Source: Lachnospiraceae bacterium
GTDB taxonomy: Bacteria; Bacillota; Clostridia; Lachnospirales; Lachnospiraceae
Assembly: GCA_017434885.1 (NCBI GenBank)
Contig: JAFSGE010000035.1
Span: 62,001 to 126,000, forward strand
Direction of reading: 5' to 3'
DNA length: 64,000 nt
Part shown: positions 43,101 to 52,469 of the stretch, piece after piece
Numbering within the stretch: position 1 is the stretch's first letter
How the letters are laid out: every line of letters begins with the position of its first letter
Translations under genes and position numbers: made by a program
The notes under the pieces: model-generated
The model's input: the letters and a program-made list of their open reading frames with translations, nothing else
Told to the model about the DNA's origin: nothing
Databases searched by the model: none

Positions 43101-44186
43101 TCATCCTGTTTTTACAAAATAATTGCTGCTTACCTCCTTTGCCTTTCCCTGCATACAAAGCTGTATCAGTTCAAACATAAGACCGGAAAGGGTTATATTC
43201 TCATCTTCGCTCTGTGCCCTCTCCAGAATCTCGTCAATCGACAGGGGATACAGGTCCAGAAAACGAAGCACTCCTTTCTCCTCTTTGTCCTGATGCAGCA
43301 AGACCGTTCTTGCAGTTAATACCGACAGTTCTTTTAACAAATCATCCGGTGAAATTGCCATTCCTGCTCCCTGTTTTATCAATAAATTACACCCGTCACT
43401 TAATCGGTCCGTAACTCTTCCCGGCACTGCATACACGTCTTTTCCCTGTTCCAATGCCATATCCACGGTAATCCAGGTACCGCTCTTTTGTCTTGCCTCT
43501 ACCACAAGCACCGCATCGGAAAGTCCTGCCACAATTTTATTTCTGTACGGAAATAATGTTTTTTGAGGAGATGTGCCCGGCGGATAAGGTGAAAGGATTC
43601 CACCGTTTTTCACTATTTCTTCATATAATTTACGATTCGCTGCCGGATAACAAATATCCGCTCCGCAACCTAAGACCGCAAAAGTCTTTCCTCCTGCCGT
43701 AAGAGCAGCCTCCTGTCCGATTCCGTCAATCCCTCTTGCCATTCCGCTGATGACATTTACCCCCTCCTCTGCCAATCTTGATGCAAAGGCCTTTGCCACA
43801 TAACGGCCATACTCCGAACACTCCCTTGCGCCAATTATGGCAACCGCAACAGTTTTTTCTTCGGGAAGCTGTCCTTTATAATATAAAAGATAAGGTGCTC
43901 CGTTTACCGCACGGAGCCTTGAAGGATATTCCGTCTCTTTTTCACACACCAGCTTCATTCCCAAAGCCGTCATCTTTTCATATGCCTCCTTCACCTTCCA
44001 TTCCTTTCCAAACGCACGCATTTTGTCTGTTTCCGCCCTCGACAGCACACTCATCAGCTGCTTATCCGTAGCAAAATAAACAGCCTGCGCACTTCCCAAA
44101 AAGTCGATTAGTCTGCGCATTTTCCCATCTCCCACACCGGGTACATTGTGCAGCCAGTATAAATACTCTTTTTCCTCTTTATGCAT
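43101..44186 (-). CDS. dprA: DNA-processing protein DprA
   Basis: 361 residues with the Rossmann-like DprA core (AIIGARECSEYGRYVAKAFA, then GMARGIDGIGQEAAL and GCGADICYPAANRKLYEEI). It loads RecA on incoming single-stranded DNA in transformation. It overlaps yifB by 8 bases and lies directly upstream of pilB, which links DNA uptake and pilus genes. Confidence 0.95.
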   Translation of the reverse strand: MHKEEKEYLYWLHNVPGVGDGKMRRLIDFLGSAQAVYFATDKQLMSVLSRAETDKMRAFGKEWKVKEAYEKMTALGMKLVCEKETEYPSRLRAVNGAPYLLYYKGQLPEEKTVAVAIIGARECSEYGRYVAKAFASRLAEEGVNVISGMARGIDGIGQEAALTAGGKTFAVLGCGADICYPAANRKLYEEIVKNGGILSPYPPGTSPQKTLFPYRNKIVAGLSDAVLVVEARQKSGTWITVDMALEQGKDVYAVPGRVTDRLSDGCNLLIKQGAGMAISPDDLLKELSVLTARTVLLHQDKEEKGVLRFLDLYPLSIDEILERAQSEDENITLSGLMFELIQLCMQGKAKEVSSNYFVKTG

Positions 44187-45717
44187 CTGTAAACACTCCT
44201 TTCCTGCTTCCGAAAAAGCACGCTGCTTCTGCCAAATGTTCTTCCTTTATGTTTTCACATTCTTCCACATCGGCAATGGTTCTTGCTGTTTTAATCAGAC
44301 GGTGATATGCTCTTGCGCTTAAATCCATGGTTTCAAACATATGCACAAGCATTTTCTGCTCCTTTTGCCCCAAAATGCAATATTTCTCCACTTCACCTAC
44401 TTTTAACTCTCCATTAAAACGAAGCCTACTTCCCCGGTACCGCCATTCCTGCCGCTGCCTTGCTGCCATTACCTGACTTCTCATCTGTGCACTGGAAATT
44501 TCTTTTTTCTTACTTTGCAATTGCGCAATTTTCACCTTGGGCGCCTGTGCATACAGGTCAATTCTGTCCAATATGGGTCCCGAAATATGGGAAAGATATT
44601 GATGTCTCTCAAACGGTGTACACCGGCATTTGTTTCTGTCAGGATAATAACCGCAGGGACATGGATTCATTGCCGCCACCAGCATAAAATCAGCCGGATA
44701 AGTAAAGTTTCCGTAACTTCTTGCAATCTGTACCGTTTTATCCTCCAGAGGTTGCCTTAATGCATCCAGTGTCTGCCTGTTAAATTCCGGCAGCTCGTCC
44801 AAAAACAGAACGCCGCGGTGAGAAAGACTGATTACTCCCGGCTTAGGAATACGCCCTCCACCGGTCAGTGCCTGAGGGGAAATGGTGTGATGGGGATGCA
44901 AAAACGGTCTTCTCGCAATTACACTTCTTTTTCCGTCGAGCAATCCCGCAATGCTGTAAAGCGCGGAGACTTCCAGACTTTCTTTTGATGACAAAGGTGG
45001 CAAAATTCCCGGCAGGCGCTTGGCAATCATGGTTTTTCCGGAGCCCGGCGGTCCTGCAAGCAGCAAATTATGGAAGCCTGCCGCCGCAAGAAGCGCAGCA
45101 CGTTTTGGCGTCTCCTGTCCTGAAACATCTGCATAGTCAGGCTCATCCTCCCACATTCCGGCATTCAACAAATCTTCCAAATCCACTGAAACAGGTGTTA
45201 TTTTTTCTTCTCCACGCAAATATTGCATCACTTGTTCCACGCTCTTTACAGGAATCACTTCTATTCCCTGTACGCACCCGGCTTCTCTGCCGTTTCCGAA
45301 CGGTACAATGCATCGCCTGATACCTGCTTCCTGTGCTTTCCTGACAATCGGAAGCACTCCCTTTACAGCTTTCACCTCTCCGTTCAAACCCAGTTCTCCC
45401 AAAAACAACGTATTTTTCGCATCACTTTCCCTCACAATTCCCATAGATACCAAAAGTGCCACTGCTATGGGTAAATCATAGCCTGTCCCCTCTTTTCTCA
45501 TATCTGCCGGTGACAAATTCACCGCAATATGCATAGGCGGTATATGGATTCCTTTGTTTTTCAGGGCAATCCGCACTCGTTCTCCCGATTCCTTCACCTC
45601 TGCCCCCAGACTGCCCACCATGGCAAAACAGGGTAAGCCTTGAGACATATCCACTTCTACCTGTACCAGATAGCTGTGCATACCATAAATACCTCCCGAT
45701 AAAATTGTACTGAACAA
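44179..45717 (-). CDS. YifB/ComM-family Mg-chelatase-like AAA ATPase
   Basis: About 512 residues. The N-terminal domain has HSYLVQVEVDMSQGLPCFAM, Walker A GPPGSGKTMIAKRL and the C-terminal YifB domain. ComM (the Haemophilus/Vibrio relative) is a branch-migration helicase for natural transformation. The start is a TTG at 45717 with AAAGGAGG 7 bases upstream, giving MFSTILSGGIYG; a longer frame to 45783 has no support. Confidence 0.9.
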   Translation of the reverse strand: MFSTILSGGIYGMHSYLVQVEVDMSQGLPCFAMVGSLGAEVKESGERVRIALKNKGIHIPPMHIAVNLSPADMRKEGTGYDLPIAVALLVSMGIVRESDAKNTLFLGELGLNGEVKAVKGVLPIVRKAQEAGIRRCIVPFGNGREAGCVQGIEVIPVKSVEQVMQYLRGEEKITPVSVDLEDLLNAGMWEDEPDYADVSGQETPKRAALLAAAGFHNLLLAGPPGSGKTMIAKRLPGILPPLSSKESLEVSALYSIAGLLDGKRSVIARRPFLHPHHTISPQALTGGGRIPKPGVISLSHRGVLFLDELPEFNRQTLDALRQPLEDKTVQIARSYGNFTYPADFMLVAAMNPCPCGYYPDRNKCRCTPFERHQYLSHISGPILDRIDLYAQAPKVKIAQLQSKKKEISSAQMRSQVMAARQRQEWRYRGSRLRFNGELKVGEVEKYCILGQKEQKMLVHMFETMDLSARAYHRLIKTARTIADVEECENIKEEHLAEAACFFGSRKGVFTDA

Positions 45718-45793
45718 TAAAGCCCCTCCTTTTCGATTAAAGTTTAAAAATAAATTTGATAAAAAATAAGGAAATTTTGGCAAAAATGCCGGA

Positions 45794-45844
45794 TAAAAAA
45801 AGATACAGTCAACTTATCACTGTACTGATAAGTTAACTGTATCT
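45794..45844 (-). terminator. Strong terminator after pilT
   Basis: 19-base arms (45801-45819 with 45826-45844) pair at all but one position around a 6-base loop. On the minus strand TTTTTTT follows directly. It separates pilT from yifB. Confidence 0.88.
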
Positions 45845-45870
45845 GATATGCATTAAAATTGCAACCTTTT

Positions 45871-46926
45871 TTAGAATAATTTATTTTCCATACCGTCAGG
45901 GTCCTGTGCAAACTGAATTGCCATATCCCTGTCAATCTTTCCATCATAATAAAGCTGCTGGATGGCTTCATCCATGGCTATCATACCCATTTTACGATTG
46001 GTCTGCATGACACTCATAAGCTGATGTGATTTTCCTTCACGAATCAGATTTCTCACCGCATGGTTTGCGTGCAATACCTCAAATGCCGCCACACGCCCCG
46101 AACCGTCAGCCTTAGGAATAAGCTGCTGGGAAATAACCGCTTCCAGTACGTTTGCAAGCTGTACACGAATCTGCTGTTGCTGATGAGGCGGGAATACGTC
46201 AATCACACGGTCAACCGTACTTGCCGCGCCGATGGTATGCAGTGTGGAGAGTACCAAATGTCCCGTCTCTGCCGCTGTAATGGCAACACTGATTGTTTCA
46301 AAATCACGCATCTCACCTACCAGAATCACATCCGGGTCTTCACGAAGTGCTGCACGGAGCGCATTGGCATAGCTTTGGGAATCCAATCCGATTTCTCTCT
46401 GGTTTACCATGGACATTTTGTGCTGGTGCAGATATTCGATAGGATCTTCCAACGTAATGACATGACATTCCCTGTTGTTATTTACTTTATCAATAATTGC
46501 CGCCAACGTAGTAGACTTACCGCTTCCCGTAGGTCCTGTTACCAGCACCAGGCCTCTCTTACGCTGATAAAGATCGATAACCGACTTAGGCACACCCAAA
46601 ACCTCAGGCGCCGGCACCTGAGTGTCTACCAGACGAAGTGCAACCGCCACGGAACCTCTCTGCTTATACGCGTTTACACGGTATCTTCCTAAGTTTGGAA
46701 TGGAAAAGGACATATCATGCTCGCCCTTTTCTTCAAATTTCTTTTTCTGCCTTTCATCCATAATTTCATCAAGAAGTGCATAGGTGTCAGGCGGAAGCAT
46801 TCTCGGAAAATCCATGGTAATTAATTGACCGTTTACACGCATTTTGGGCGGTACACCTACCGTTACATGTAAGTCAGACGCCCCGGCCTGCTTTGCGATT
46901 GTCAGCATCTCTTCAATTGTCGGCAT
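45871..46926 (-). CDS. pilT: Type IV pilus retraction ATPase PilT
   Basis: About 351 residues. Walker A is GPTGSGKSTTLAAIID. The aspartate and histidine boxes lie in LREDPDVILVGEMRDFETIS and HLVLSTLHTIGAASTVDR, and the PilT retraction motif region is AVRNLIREGKSHQL. It powers twitching motility and DNA uptake. The ATG at 46926 follows CGGAGG at 7 bases. It is cotranscribed after sigK, 19 bases away. Confidence 0.95.
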   Translation of the reverse strand: MPTIEEMLTIAKQAGASDLHVTVGVPPKMRVNGQLITMDFPRMLPPDTYALLDEIMDERQKKKFEEKGEHDMSFSIPNLGRYRVNAYKQRGSVAVALRLVDTQVPAPEVLGVPKSVIDLYQRKRGLVLVTGPTGSGKSTTLAAIIDKVNNNRECHVITLEDPIEYLHQHKMSMVNQREIGLDSQSYANALRAALREDPDVILVGEMRDFETISVAITAAETGHLVLSTLHTIGAASTVDRVIDVFPPHQQQQIRVQLANVLEAVISQQLIPKADGSGRVAAFEVLHANHAVRNLIREGKSHQLMSVMQTNRKMGMIAMDEAIQQLYYDGKIDRDMAIQFAQDPDGMENKLF

Positions 46927-46945
46927 TGTCATTCCTCCGTACTTT

Positions 46946-47584
46946 TTATTTTCGCCCTTCAAAGCCCTCTTTCAGCTTTTGCAGAGCTTTCTTCTCTATT
47001 CTGGAGACGTAGCTTCGGGAAATATGAAGCATCTGTCCGATTTCACGTTGTGTCACTTCCTCACCTGTCAAAAGGCCGTAGCGCAGACAAATAATCTCCC
47101 GCTCACGCTCATCCAGCACTTCTTTTAACAAGCGGGCCATTTTTCCTATATTTTCACTTAGTTCCAAACGCTCTGCTACATCAACCTGCTCCTGCTCTAT
47201 AATATCAAGAAAATTGATTTCGTTCCCTTCTTTATCCGTTCCGATGGGTTCGAACAGGGAAACCTCCCTCGCCGTTTTCTTTTTGGATCTAAGTAGCATC
47301 AAAAGTTCATTATCAATGCATCTTGATGCATAAGTACTCAGCTTCCCCTTCCCCGCATCAAAGGAAGATATTGCTTTGATAAGGCCTATGGTACCGATTG
47401 AAATCAAATCCTCCATATCCTCATCCACATTTTGGTATTTTCTGGCAATGTGGGCCACCAGGCGCAGGTTTCTCTCTATGAGAATCTCTCTCGCCATTTC
47501 GGCTTCTTCGCCGCCTCCCTCTTTTAGTTTCTGCAAATAATAAGCTTCCTCCGTAGGAGAGAGCGGTTGCATGAACGTTTTCAA
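46946..47584 (-). CDS. sigK: Late mother-cell sporulation sigma factor SigK
   Basis: 212 residues. Region 2 is ILIERNLRLVAHIARKYQNV with DLISIGTIGLIKAISSFD, and region 4 is REIGQMLHISRSYVSRIEKKAL. The stretch VSLFEPIGTDKEGNEI marks the SigK/SigE group. Only about four residues precede the conserved QPLSPTEE start, so there is no hydrophobic pro-sequence, unlike Bacillus. The gene is unbroken. A TTG at 47584 is used; an ATG four codons later is possible. Confidence 0.88.
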   Translation of the reverse strand: MKTFMQPLSPTEEAYYLQKLKEGGGEEAEMAREILIERNLRLVAHIARKYQNVDEDMEDLISIGTIGLIKAISSFDAGKGKLSTYASRCIDNELLMLLRSKKKTAREVSLFEPIGTDKEGNEINFLDIIEQEQVDVAERLELSENIGKMARLLKEVLDEREREIICLRYGLLTGEEVTQREIGQMLHISRSYVSRIEKKALQKLKEGFEGRK

Positions 47585-47594
47585 AAGGCGCCCC

Positions 47595-47624
47595 CAAAGT
47601 CATTTTTATTATTCTATGACTTTG
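47595..47624 (-). promoter_or_regulatory. Inverted repeat just upstream of the sigK start
   Basis: CAAAGTCAT (47595-47603) pairs perfectly with ATGACTTTG (47616-47624) around a 12-base loop, 10 bases before the sigK start. No T-run follows, so it is not a standard terminator. It could be an operator or an mRNA hairpin over the ribosome site. Confidence 0.45.
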
Positions 47625-47653
47625 CAAGGCTCTAAGTGCCTTTCCACTTAATT

Positions 47654-48838
47654 TTATTCCGTAAGCAAAAACTCCGCCATTACCACATTACTGACATCCA
47701 AACCGAAATCACTGAGTTTTATCCTGTTTCCGTTTTCATCCTCCGGTTCACAAATTATAAGTCCCTGCTTTTTAAGCTTTGCAATCAATCCGGGATATAC
47801 CTCATGTATACTCTTCTGAAATGTCTCAAAGAAATCTTTCTCACTGATTCCTTCCGTAAGTCGCAATCCCAAAAACATATACTCCTCCATCTGTTCTTCC
47901 ACAGACAATGACTGTATATCTTCTTTCAGATGCAACTCCGGTAAAGATATTTCCTTGTATTTCTCTAATTGACCCATGTACTCTTCTATATCCGCGATAT
48001 TGTGAAACCGTACATTATCTACCAATGATGCTGCTCCGATTCCAAAGCCCACATAGTCTCCCCGCTTCCAATACACCTTGTTGTGAATACACTCATATCC
48101 CTCTTTGGCATAATTGGAAATTTCATAACGGTGATAACCGGAATCCTTTAACATTTCATCCGTTATTTTATACATTTCCCGATCTGTTTCTTCATCCGGA
48201 AGCTCCGGCGGATTATCGCCAAATGGCGTTCCTTCCTCTAAAATCAAGCTATACGCCGATATATGCGTCGGCGACGGATTTAAGGAAAGTACCGCTTTAA
48301 GAGTCTTCTGATAACTCTCCACAGTCTGCCCCGGAATTGCTGACATCAAGTCAATATTGATATTATTAAATCCTGTTTTAACTGCATTTTCATAGGTCTG
48401 TAAAAACTCTTCATAAGAATGAATTCGGCCAAGACACTGTAATTCCTTATTATCAGCAGACTGAAGGCCGATACTCAGCCTGTTAATTCCTGCCTCGTAA
48501 TATCCCTCCAGTTTCCGCAAGTTTACAGTTCCCGGATTCACTTCCGCCGTAATCTCTGCATCCTCTGCCACATCATAGTTTAATTTCACACATTCAAGCA
48601 ACTGCTTCATCTCATTACCTGAAAGCAAAGACGGTGTTCCGCCTCCCACAAATACAGTTCTCACTTTGTACGCACAATACTTGTGGGATTCTCTTTCTAT
48701 TTCCGAACTCAGACACTTCAGATAACGCGTCCTCATCTCATCTGTTGCCGGCGCAGAAAGGAAATCACAATACAGGCACTTTCTGATGCAGAAAGGAATA
48801 TGAATATAAACACTTAACGCACGCTTATCAGTTTTCAT
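47654..48838 (-). CDS. hemW: HemW, heme chaperone/radical SAM protein
   Basis: 394 residues, with the radical SAM cysteines C17, C21 and C24 in [13 protein letters not shown], followed by [13 protein letters not shown]. It is HemW (formerly HemN-like) rather than coproporphyrinogen oxidase, since it lies next to lepA, the usual HemW place. Its start overlaps the lepA stop by 11 bases. Confidence 0.93.
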   Translation of the reverse strand: MKTDKRALSVYIHIPFCIRKCLYCDFLSAPATDEMRTRYLKCLSSEIERESHKYCAYKVRTVFVGGGTPSLLSGNEMKQLLECVKLNYDVAEDAEITAEVNPGTVNLRKLEGYYEAGINRLSIGLQSADNKELQCLGRIHSYEEFLQTYENAVKTGFNNINIDLMSAIPGQTVESYQKTLKAVLSLNPSPTHISAYSLILEEGTPFGDNPPELPDEETDREMYKITDEMLKDSGYHRYEISNYAKEGYECIHNKVYWKRGDYVGFGIGAASLVDNVRFHNIADIEEYMGQLEKYKEISLPELHLKEDIQSLSVEEQMEEYMFLGLRLTEGISEKDFFETFQKSIHEVYPGLIAKLKKQGLIICEPEDENGNRIKLSDFGLDVSNVVMAEFLLTE

Positions 48839-50642
48839 CCAGTTTCAGCACGCTCATGAAGGCTTTTTGCGGAATTTCCACATTACCTACCTGACGCATA
48901 CGCTTCTTTCCTTCCTTTTGTTTCTCAAGCAGTTTCTTTTTACGGGTAATATCACCGCCGTAACATTTGGCAAGCACATCTTTTCTCATTGCTTTTACGG
49001 TTTCTCTGGCAATTACCTTGCCTCCCACCGCCGCCTGAATCGGGATTTCAAACAAATGTCTTGGAATTTCATCCTTCAATTTCTCACACATTCTGCGGCC
49101 TCTTTCATAGGCGCTTTCTTTGTGTACAATAAAGGAAAGAGCATCCACTTCTTCTTTATTTATTAAGATATCCAGTTTCACCAGTTCTGACTGTTCATAG
49201 CCCTTTAACTCATAGTCAAAAGAAGCATATCCCCTGGAACGTGACTTTAACGCATCAAAAAAATCATAAATAATTTCATTTAATGGTAACTCATATTTTA
49301 AAAGTGCTCTGGAAGCTTCCATATATTCCATACCGAGATATTTGCCGCGTCTTTCCTGGCAAAGTTCCATAATAGAACCGATAAATTCGGTTGTCACCAT
49401 GATTTCTGCGGAAACCACAGGTTCTTCCATATATTCAATTTCTGCCGGGTCAGGCAAATTGGAAGGATTGGTCAGCTCAATGACATCACCGTTTGTCTTG
49501 TGTACTTTATAAATAACACCCGGTGCGGTTGTCACTAAATCCAGATTATATTCTCTTTCCAGTCTTTCCTGAATAATTTCCAAATGGAGCAGTCCTAAAA
49601 AGCCGCATCTGAATCCAAATCCAAGTGCAATGGATGTTTCCGGCTCATAATGCAGGGAGGCATCATTTAATTGTAATTTTTCCAATGCATCCCTAAGGTC
49701 CGGATACTTGGCACCGTCTGCCGGATAAACACCGCAATATACCATGGAATTAACTTTTTTGTATCCGGGGAGCGGCTCTGCGCAAGGTCTCTTATTGTCG
49801 GTAACGGTATCACCTACCGCTGTATCTTTTACATTCTTGATAGATGCCGTAATATAGCCTACCATACCGGCAGAGAGTTCTTCACAGGGAATAAACTGTC
49901 CCGCACCGAAATAGCCTACTTCCACCACATCAGCGGTTGCGCCGGTTGCCATCATGCGGATGCTTGTCCCCTTAGACACTTTCCCTTCCACAATACGGCA
50001 GAAAATGATAACCCCTTTGTAAGAATCATATAAAGAGTCAAAAATAAGTGCCTGCAGCGGATTATCTGCGCTTCCGCCGGGGGCAGGTATTTTCTCTACT
50101 ATGGACTCCAGAACTTCCTCAATTCCGATACCGTTTTTGGCGGATATCAGGGGAGCGTCCTGGGCTTCAATTCCGATGACATCTTCAATCTCGTTTTTTA
50201 CCCTGTCAGGCTCTGCGCTGGGCAAATCAATTTTGTTGATTACAGGAAACACTTCCAAATCATGATCCAATGCCAGATAAACATTTGCAAGAGTCTGCGC
50301 TTCAATTCCCTGTGCTGCATCCACTACAAGAATTGCACCGTCACAAGCAGCAAGACTACGGCTTACCTCGTAATTAAAGTCTACATGTCCCGGTGTATCA
50401 ATTAAATTGAAAATATATTCTTCTCCATCCTTGGCTTTGTATACGGTTCTGACCGTCTGTGCCTTGATGGTAATACCTCGCTCACGTTCTAAGTCCATGT
50501 TATCAAGAACCTGTGCCTGCATTTCGCGGCTTGTCAAAAGTCCTGTATGTTCAATAATTCTGTCTGCCAATGTAGATTTACCGTGATCGATATGTGCTAC
50601 AATGCAGAAATTTCTGATTTTGCTCTGATCCATCTGTGCCAT
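48828..50642 (-). CDS. lepA: Elongation factor 4 (LepA)
   Basis: 604 residues from the ATG at 50642. The G1 motif [16 protein letters not shown] (G3) and NKIDLP (G4) are present, and the C-terminus is LepA-specific. It back-translocates stalled ribosomes. The frame can be opened to 50699, but that part lies in a 31-bp repeat and gives an untypical N-terminus, so it is taken as leader. Confidence 0.95.
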   Translation of the reverse strand: MAQMDQSKIRNFCIVAHIDHGKSTLADRIIEHTGLLTSREMQAQVLDNMDLERERGITIKAQTVRTVYKAKDGEEYIFNLIDTPGHVDFNYEVSRSLAACDGAILVVDAAQGIEAQTLANVYLALDHDLEVFPVINKIDLPSAEPDRVKNEIEDVIGIEAQDAPLISAKNGIGIEEVLESIVEKIPAPGGSADNPLQALIFDSLYDSYKGVIIFCRIVEGKVSKGTSIRMMATGATADVVEVGYFGAGQFIPCEELSAGMVGYITASIKNVKDTAVGDTVTDNKRPCAEPLPGYKKVNSMVYCGVYPADGAKYPDLRDALEKLQLNDASLHYEPETSIALGFGFRCGFLGLLHLEIIQERLEREYNLDLVTTAPGVIYKVHKTNGDVIELTNPSNLPDPAEIEYMEEPVVSAEIMVTTEFIGSIMELCQERRGKYLGMEYMEASRALLKYELPLNEIIYDFFDALKSRSRGYASFDYELKGYEQSELVKLDILINKEEVDALSFIVHKESAYERGRRMCEKLKDEIPRHLFEIPIQAAVGGKVIARETVKAMRKDVLAKCYGGDITRKKKLLEKQKEGKKRMRQVGNVEIPQKAFMSVLKLDEN

Positions 50643-50666
50643 TCTGTTCCGTGCCTTTCTAACTTT

Positions 50667-50697
50667 AACAAATGCCGCTTCGCGTCGCTTGTTTTTC
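50667..50697. repeat. 31-bp direct repeat, left copy
   Basis: Identical over all 31 bases to 50950-50980. The two copies flank the 80-bp tandem array. It has a GC-rich core (GCCGCTTCGCGTCGC) between A/T-rich ends. Confidence 0.9.
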
Positions 50698-50710
50698 ACA
50701 TTTTCTTGTC

Positions 50711-50930
50711 CGGTGTTTTCACTCGCATGCCCGCACTCCGTGCTATCCTGCTGCTTCGCAGCTGCATGCTCTTCTCACCTTCGCTCTGCTCGGTGTTTTC
50801 ACTCGCATGCCCGCACTCCGTGCTTCCCTGCTGCTTCGCAGCTGCATGCTCTTCTCACCTTCGCTCTGCTCGGTGTTTTCACTCGCATGCCCGCACTCCG
50901 TGCTATCCTGCTGCTTCGCAGCTGCATGCT
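50711..50930. repeat. 80-bp GC-rich tandem repeat, 2.75 copies
   Basis: Copies are 50711-50790, 50791-50870 and a partial 50871-50930. Copies 1 and 2 differ at only two positions. Each unit carries small hairpins (GCTGC-GAA-GCAGC and GCAC-GGA-GTGC on the minus strand). It fills most of the roughly 350-base gap between spoIIP and lepA. Confidence 0.95.
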
Positions 50931-50945
50931 CGTTAATGCTTGCGT

Positions 50946-50980
50946 GAAAAACAAATGCCGCTTCGCGTCGCTTGTTTTTC
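50946..50980 (-). repeat. 31-bp direct repeat, right copy, with hairpin arms
   Basis: The repeat itself is 50950-50980. With four further bases it becomes a 9-bp inverted repeat, GAAAAACAA (50946-50954) with TTGTTTTTC (50972-50980). It may act as the terminator of spoIIP or as a leader hairpin of lepA. Confidence 0.75.
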
Positions 50981-50990
50981 TACTGCAAGC

Positions 50991-51019
50991 ATTATATCAT
51001 ACATCGCCGTTTAAAACAA
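50991..51019 (-). promoter_or_regulatory. Promoter candidate for lepA at the end of spoIIP
   Basis: Minus strand -35 TTGTTT (51014-51019), 17-base spacer and -10 TATAAT (50991-50996) with upstream TG, immediately after the spoIIP stop. It would give lepA a leader of about 340 bases containing all the repeats. Confidence 0.45.
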
Positions 51020-52388
51020 TGGAAATGATGTGGGCGAGAGGGTCGCAGGCATTCATAATCTCTTCTACGGTATTGGTCTGGGCTCCCAGTTCAATCAGCA
51101 TACTTTTAGGACACAAATGCAAGTTATACCGGTATGCCTTTAAATAAATTTTCCGGGCAATGCCGGGATAATACTGATTGGCCGTCACCTGCGCCTGAAA
51201 GGAAAAAGCCAGATTTTCCTGTATGTACGGATTTTCCAAATAAGAGATATCGCCTTTATCTCTGATATAACTCATTCCGTTAAAAAACATAAATCTTGCC
51301 GTAGGGCGCCCCTGTAAGTCAATTACCAGCTTTTTGCCTTCCTGCATTTCATCCCTGTGTAAATCAATCACCACTTCTATGGTAGGATTCTCCTTAAGTA
51401 TCGCTTCAATTTCGGGCAAAGAATTGGAATACGCATAATCCCTGTTTTCCACATCATATTTCCCTTTGTGGTGTAATACGCGAAAACCGTATTCTTCCGT
51501 TAATATTTCTGCCAGCCTGTCTCCAGCTCCCACAATGGTAGTCGATTCGTCTCCTTTCACCGAGTCAGCAAATGCTTCCTGGGAATGGGTATGATAAATC
51601 AAAATTTGCGGACCTTCCTGTTCCTTATCAACCGATAAATCCTCATACAAAAGTTTATCCAGCTTCATATATTCTTCCTTTAAGGACGTACTGGCATCTA
51701 CCGCATAGAAGTTTGACAATAATTCTTCATATCCCCACTGTTCCTCCCAGTCATATGCATAAGAAGGATATTTTGCAGGACTAAACTTATCTATATTAAG
51801 TGCCGCCTCAAGTTCCTGCATTCTCCTTTCATATTCAGCTTTATTCTCCGCCTCAGCTTCCTGTGTCAGTCCGATGCTTTCCCCTTCTGCTTCCCATCTG
51901 CCGTCAGACGCACCTGCTATCTGCTCCTTATAGCGACCGTTTTCCAATTCCAGTTCTGCAAGCGTACTGTTCTCTATATGCAATGCGTCTTCCCCATAAT
52001 CAAGTTTCTCCTCATCAATATTTTTATCATCTTCATCACTCCCTTCTTTTTGCTGAAAAAACTCTTTCATAATCTCGTCTTCCGTAATCTCTTCTTCCCG
52101 ATTGTTTTCCATATATGCATAAACAGGAAGTATATTGTCAACAGAATGCTTCAAAAAAGCAGAAAGACTATCCCCTTCTTTTTCTTCCTGCCAAAAAGAA
52201 GGCAATAAAAAAAAGGCATCTTCCATCTGACTGTTCAAAAAAGCCGTCAGTTCACCGGATAATCCGTTTGTTCCACTGTCTTTTGTTTGTGCCTTTTTCC
52301 ATAAACCCGACAGAATATAACACGTGCAAGAAAATATAACTAGTGTTATTATTATAATTCTGATATTTTTTCTGCTTCTTTCTGACAT
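50997..52388 (-). CDS. spoIIP: Stage II sporulation protein P (SpoIIP)
   Basis: 463 residues: a membrane helix near the N-terminus (about residues 10-30), a long acidic linker, and a C-terminal amidase/endopeptidase domain with LIYHTHSQEAFADS and VVIDLHRDEM. SpoIIP cuts the septal wall with SpoIID and SpoIIM during engulfment. It follows gpr, its usual Firmicute neighbour. Confidence 0.92.
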   Translation of the reverse strand: MSERSRKNIRIIIITLVIFSCTCYILSGLWKKAQTKDSGTNGLSGELTAFLNSQMEDAFFLLPSFWQEEKEGDSLSAFLKHSVDNILPVYAYMENNREEEITEDEIMKEFFQQKEGSDEDDKNIDEEKLDYGEDALHIENSTLAELELENGRYKEQIAGASDGRWEAEGESIGLTQEAEAENKAEYERRMQELEAALNIDKFSPAKYPSYAYDWEEQWGYEELLSNFYAVDASTSLKEEYMKLDKLLYEDLSVDKEQEGPQILIYHTHSQEAFADSVKGDESTTIVGAGDRLAEILTEEYGFRVLHHKGKYDVENRDYAYSNSLPEIEAILKENPTIEVVIDLHRDEMQEGKKLVIDLQGRPTARFMFFNGMSYIRDKGDISYLENPYIQENLAFSFQAQVTANQYYPGIARKIYLKAYRYNLHLCPKSMLIELGAQTNTVEEIMNACDPLAHIISIVLNGDV

Positions 52389-52469
52389 TCACTCACCCCG
52401 CCCGGAAATTGGACAAAACATAAATCGTAATAATATATGCTCCTTGGGGTATATTCATTCTCCGTCAGT

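Noticed and set aside
46946-47584. sigK interrupted by a skin-like element
   Set aside because: The frame is intact from region 2 to region 4.
47601-47624. Sigma-E promoter for sigK (CATAGAAT)
   Set aside because: The -10 is imperfect, no -35 fits, and the sequence is part of an inverted repeat.
50643-50699. N-terminal extension of LepA
   Set aside because: It is the translated 31-bp repeat; other LepA proteins begin near the later ATG, and the extension lacks a ribosome site.
50711-50930. CRISPR array
   Set aside because: The whole 80-bp unit repeats; there are no unique spacers between short repeats and no cas genes.
50547-51147. Plus-strand frames encoding repeated PHSVL-like peptides
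   Set aside because: They are translations of the 80-bp DNA repeat in three frames; no start signal or family likeness.
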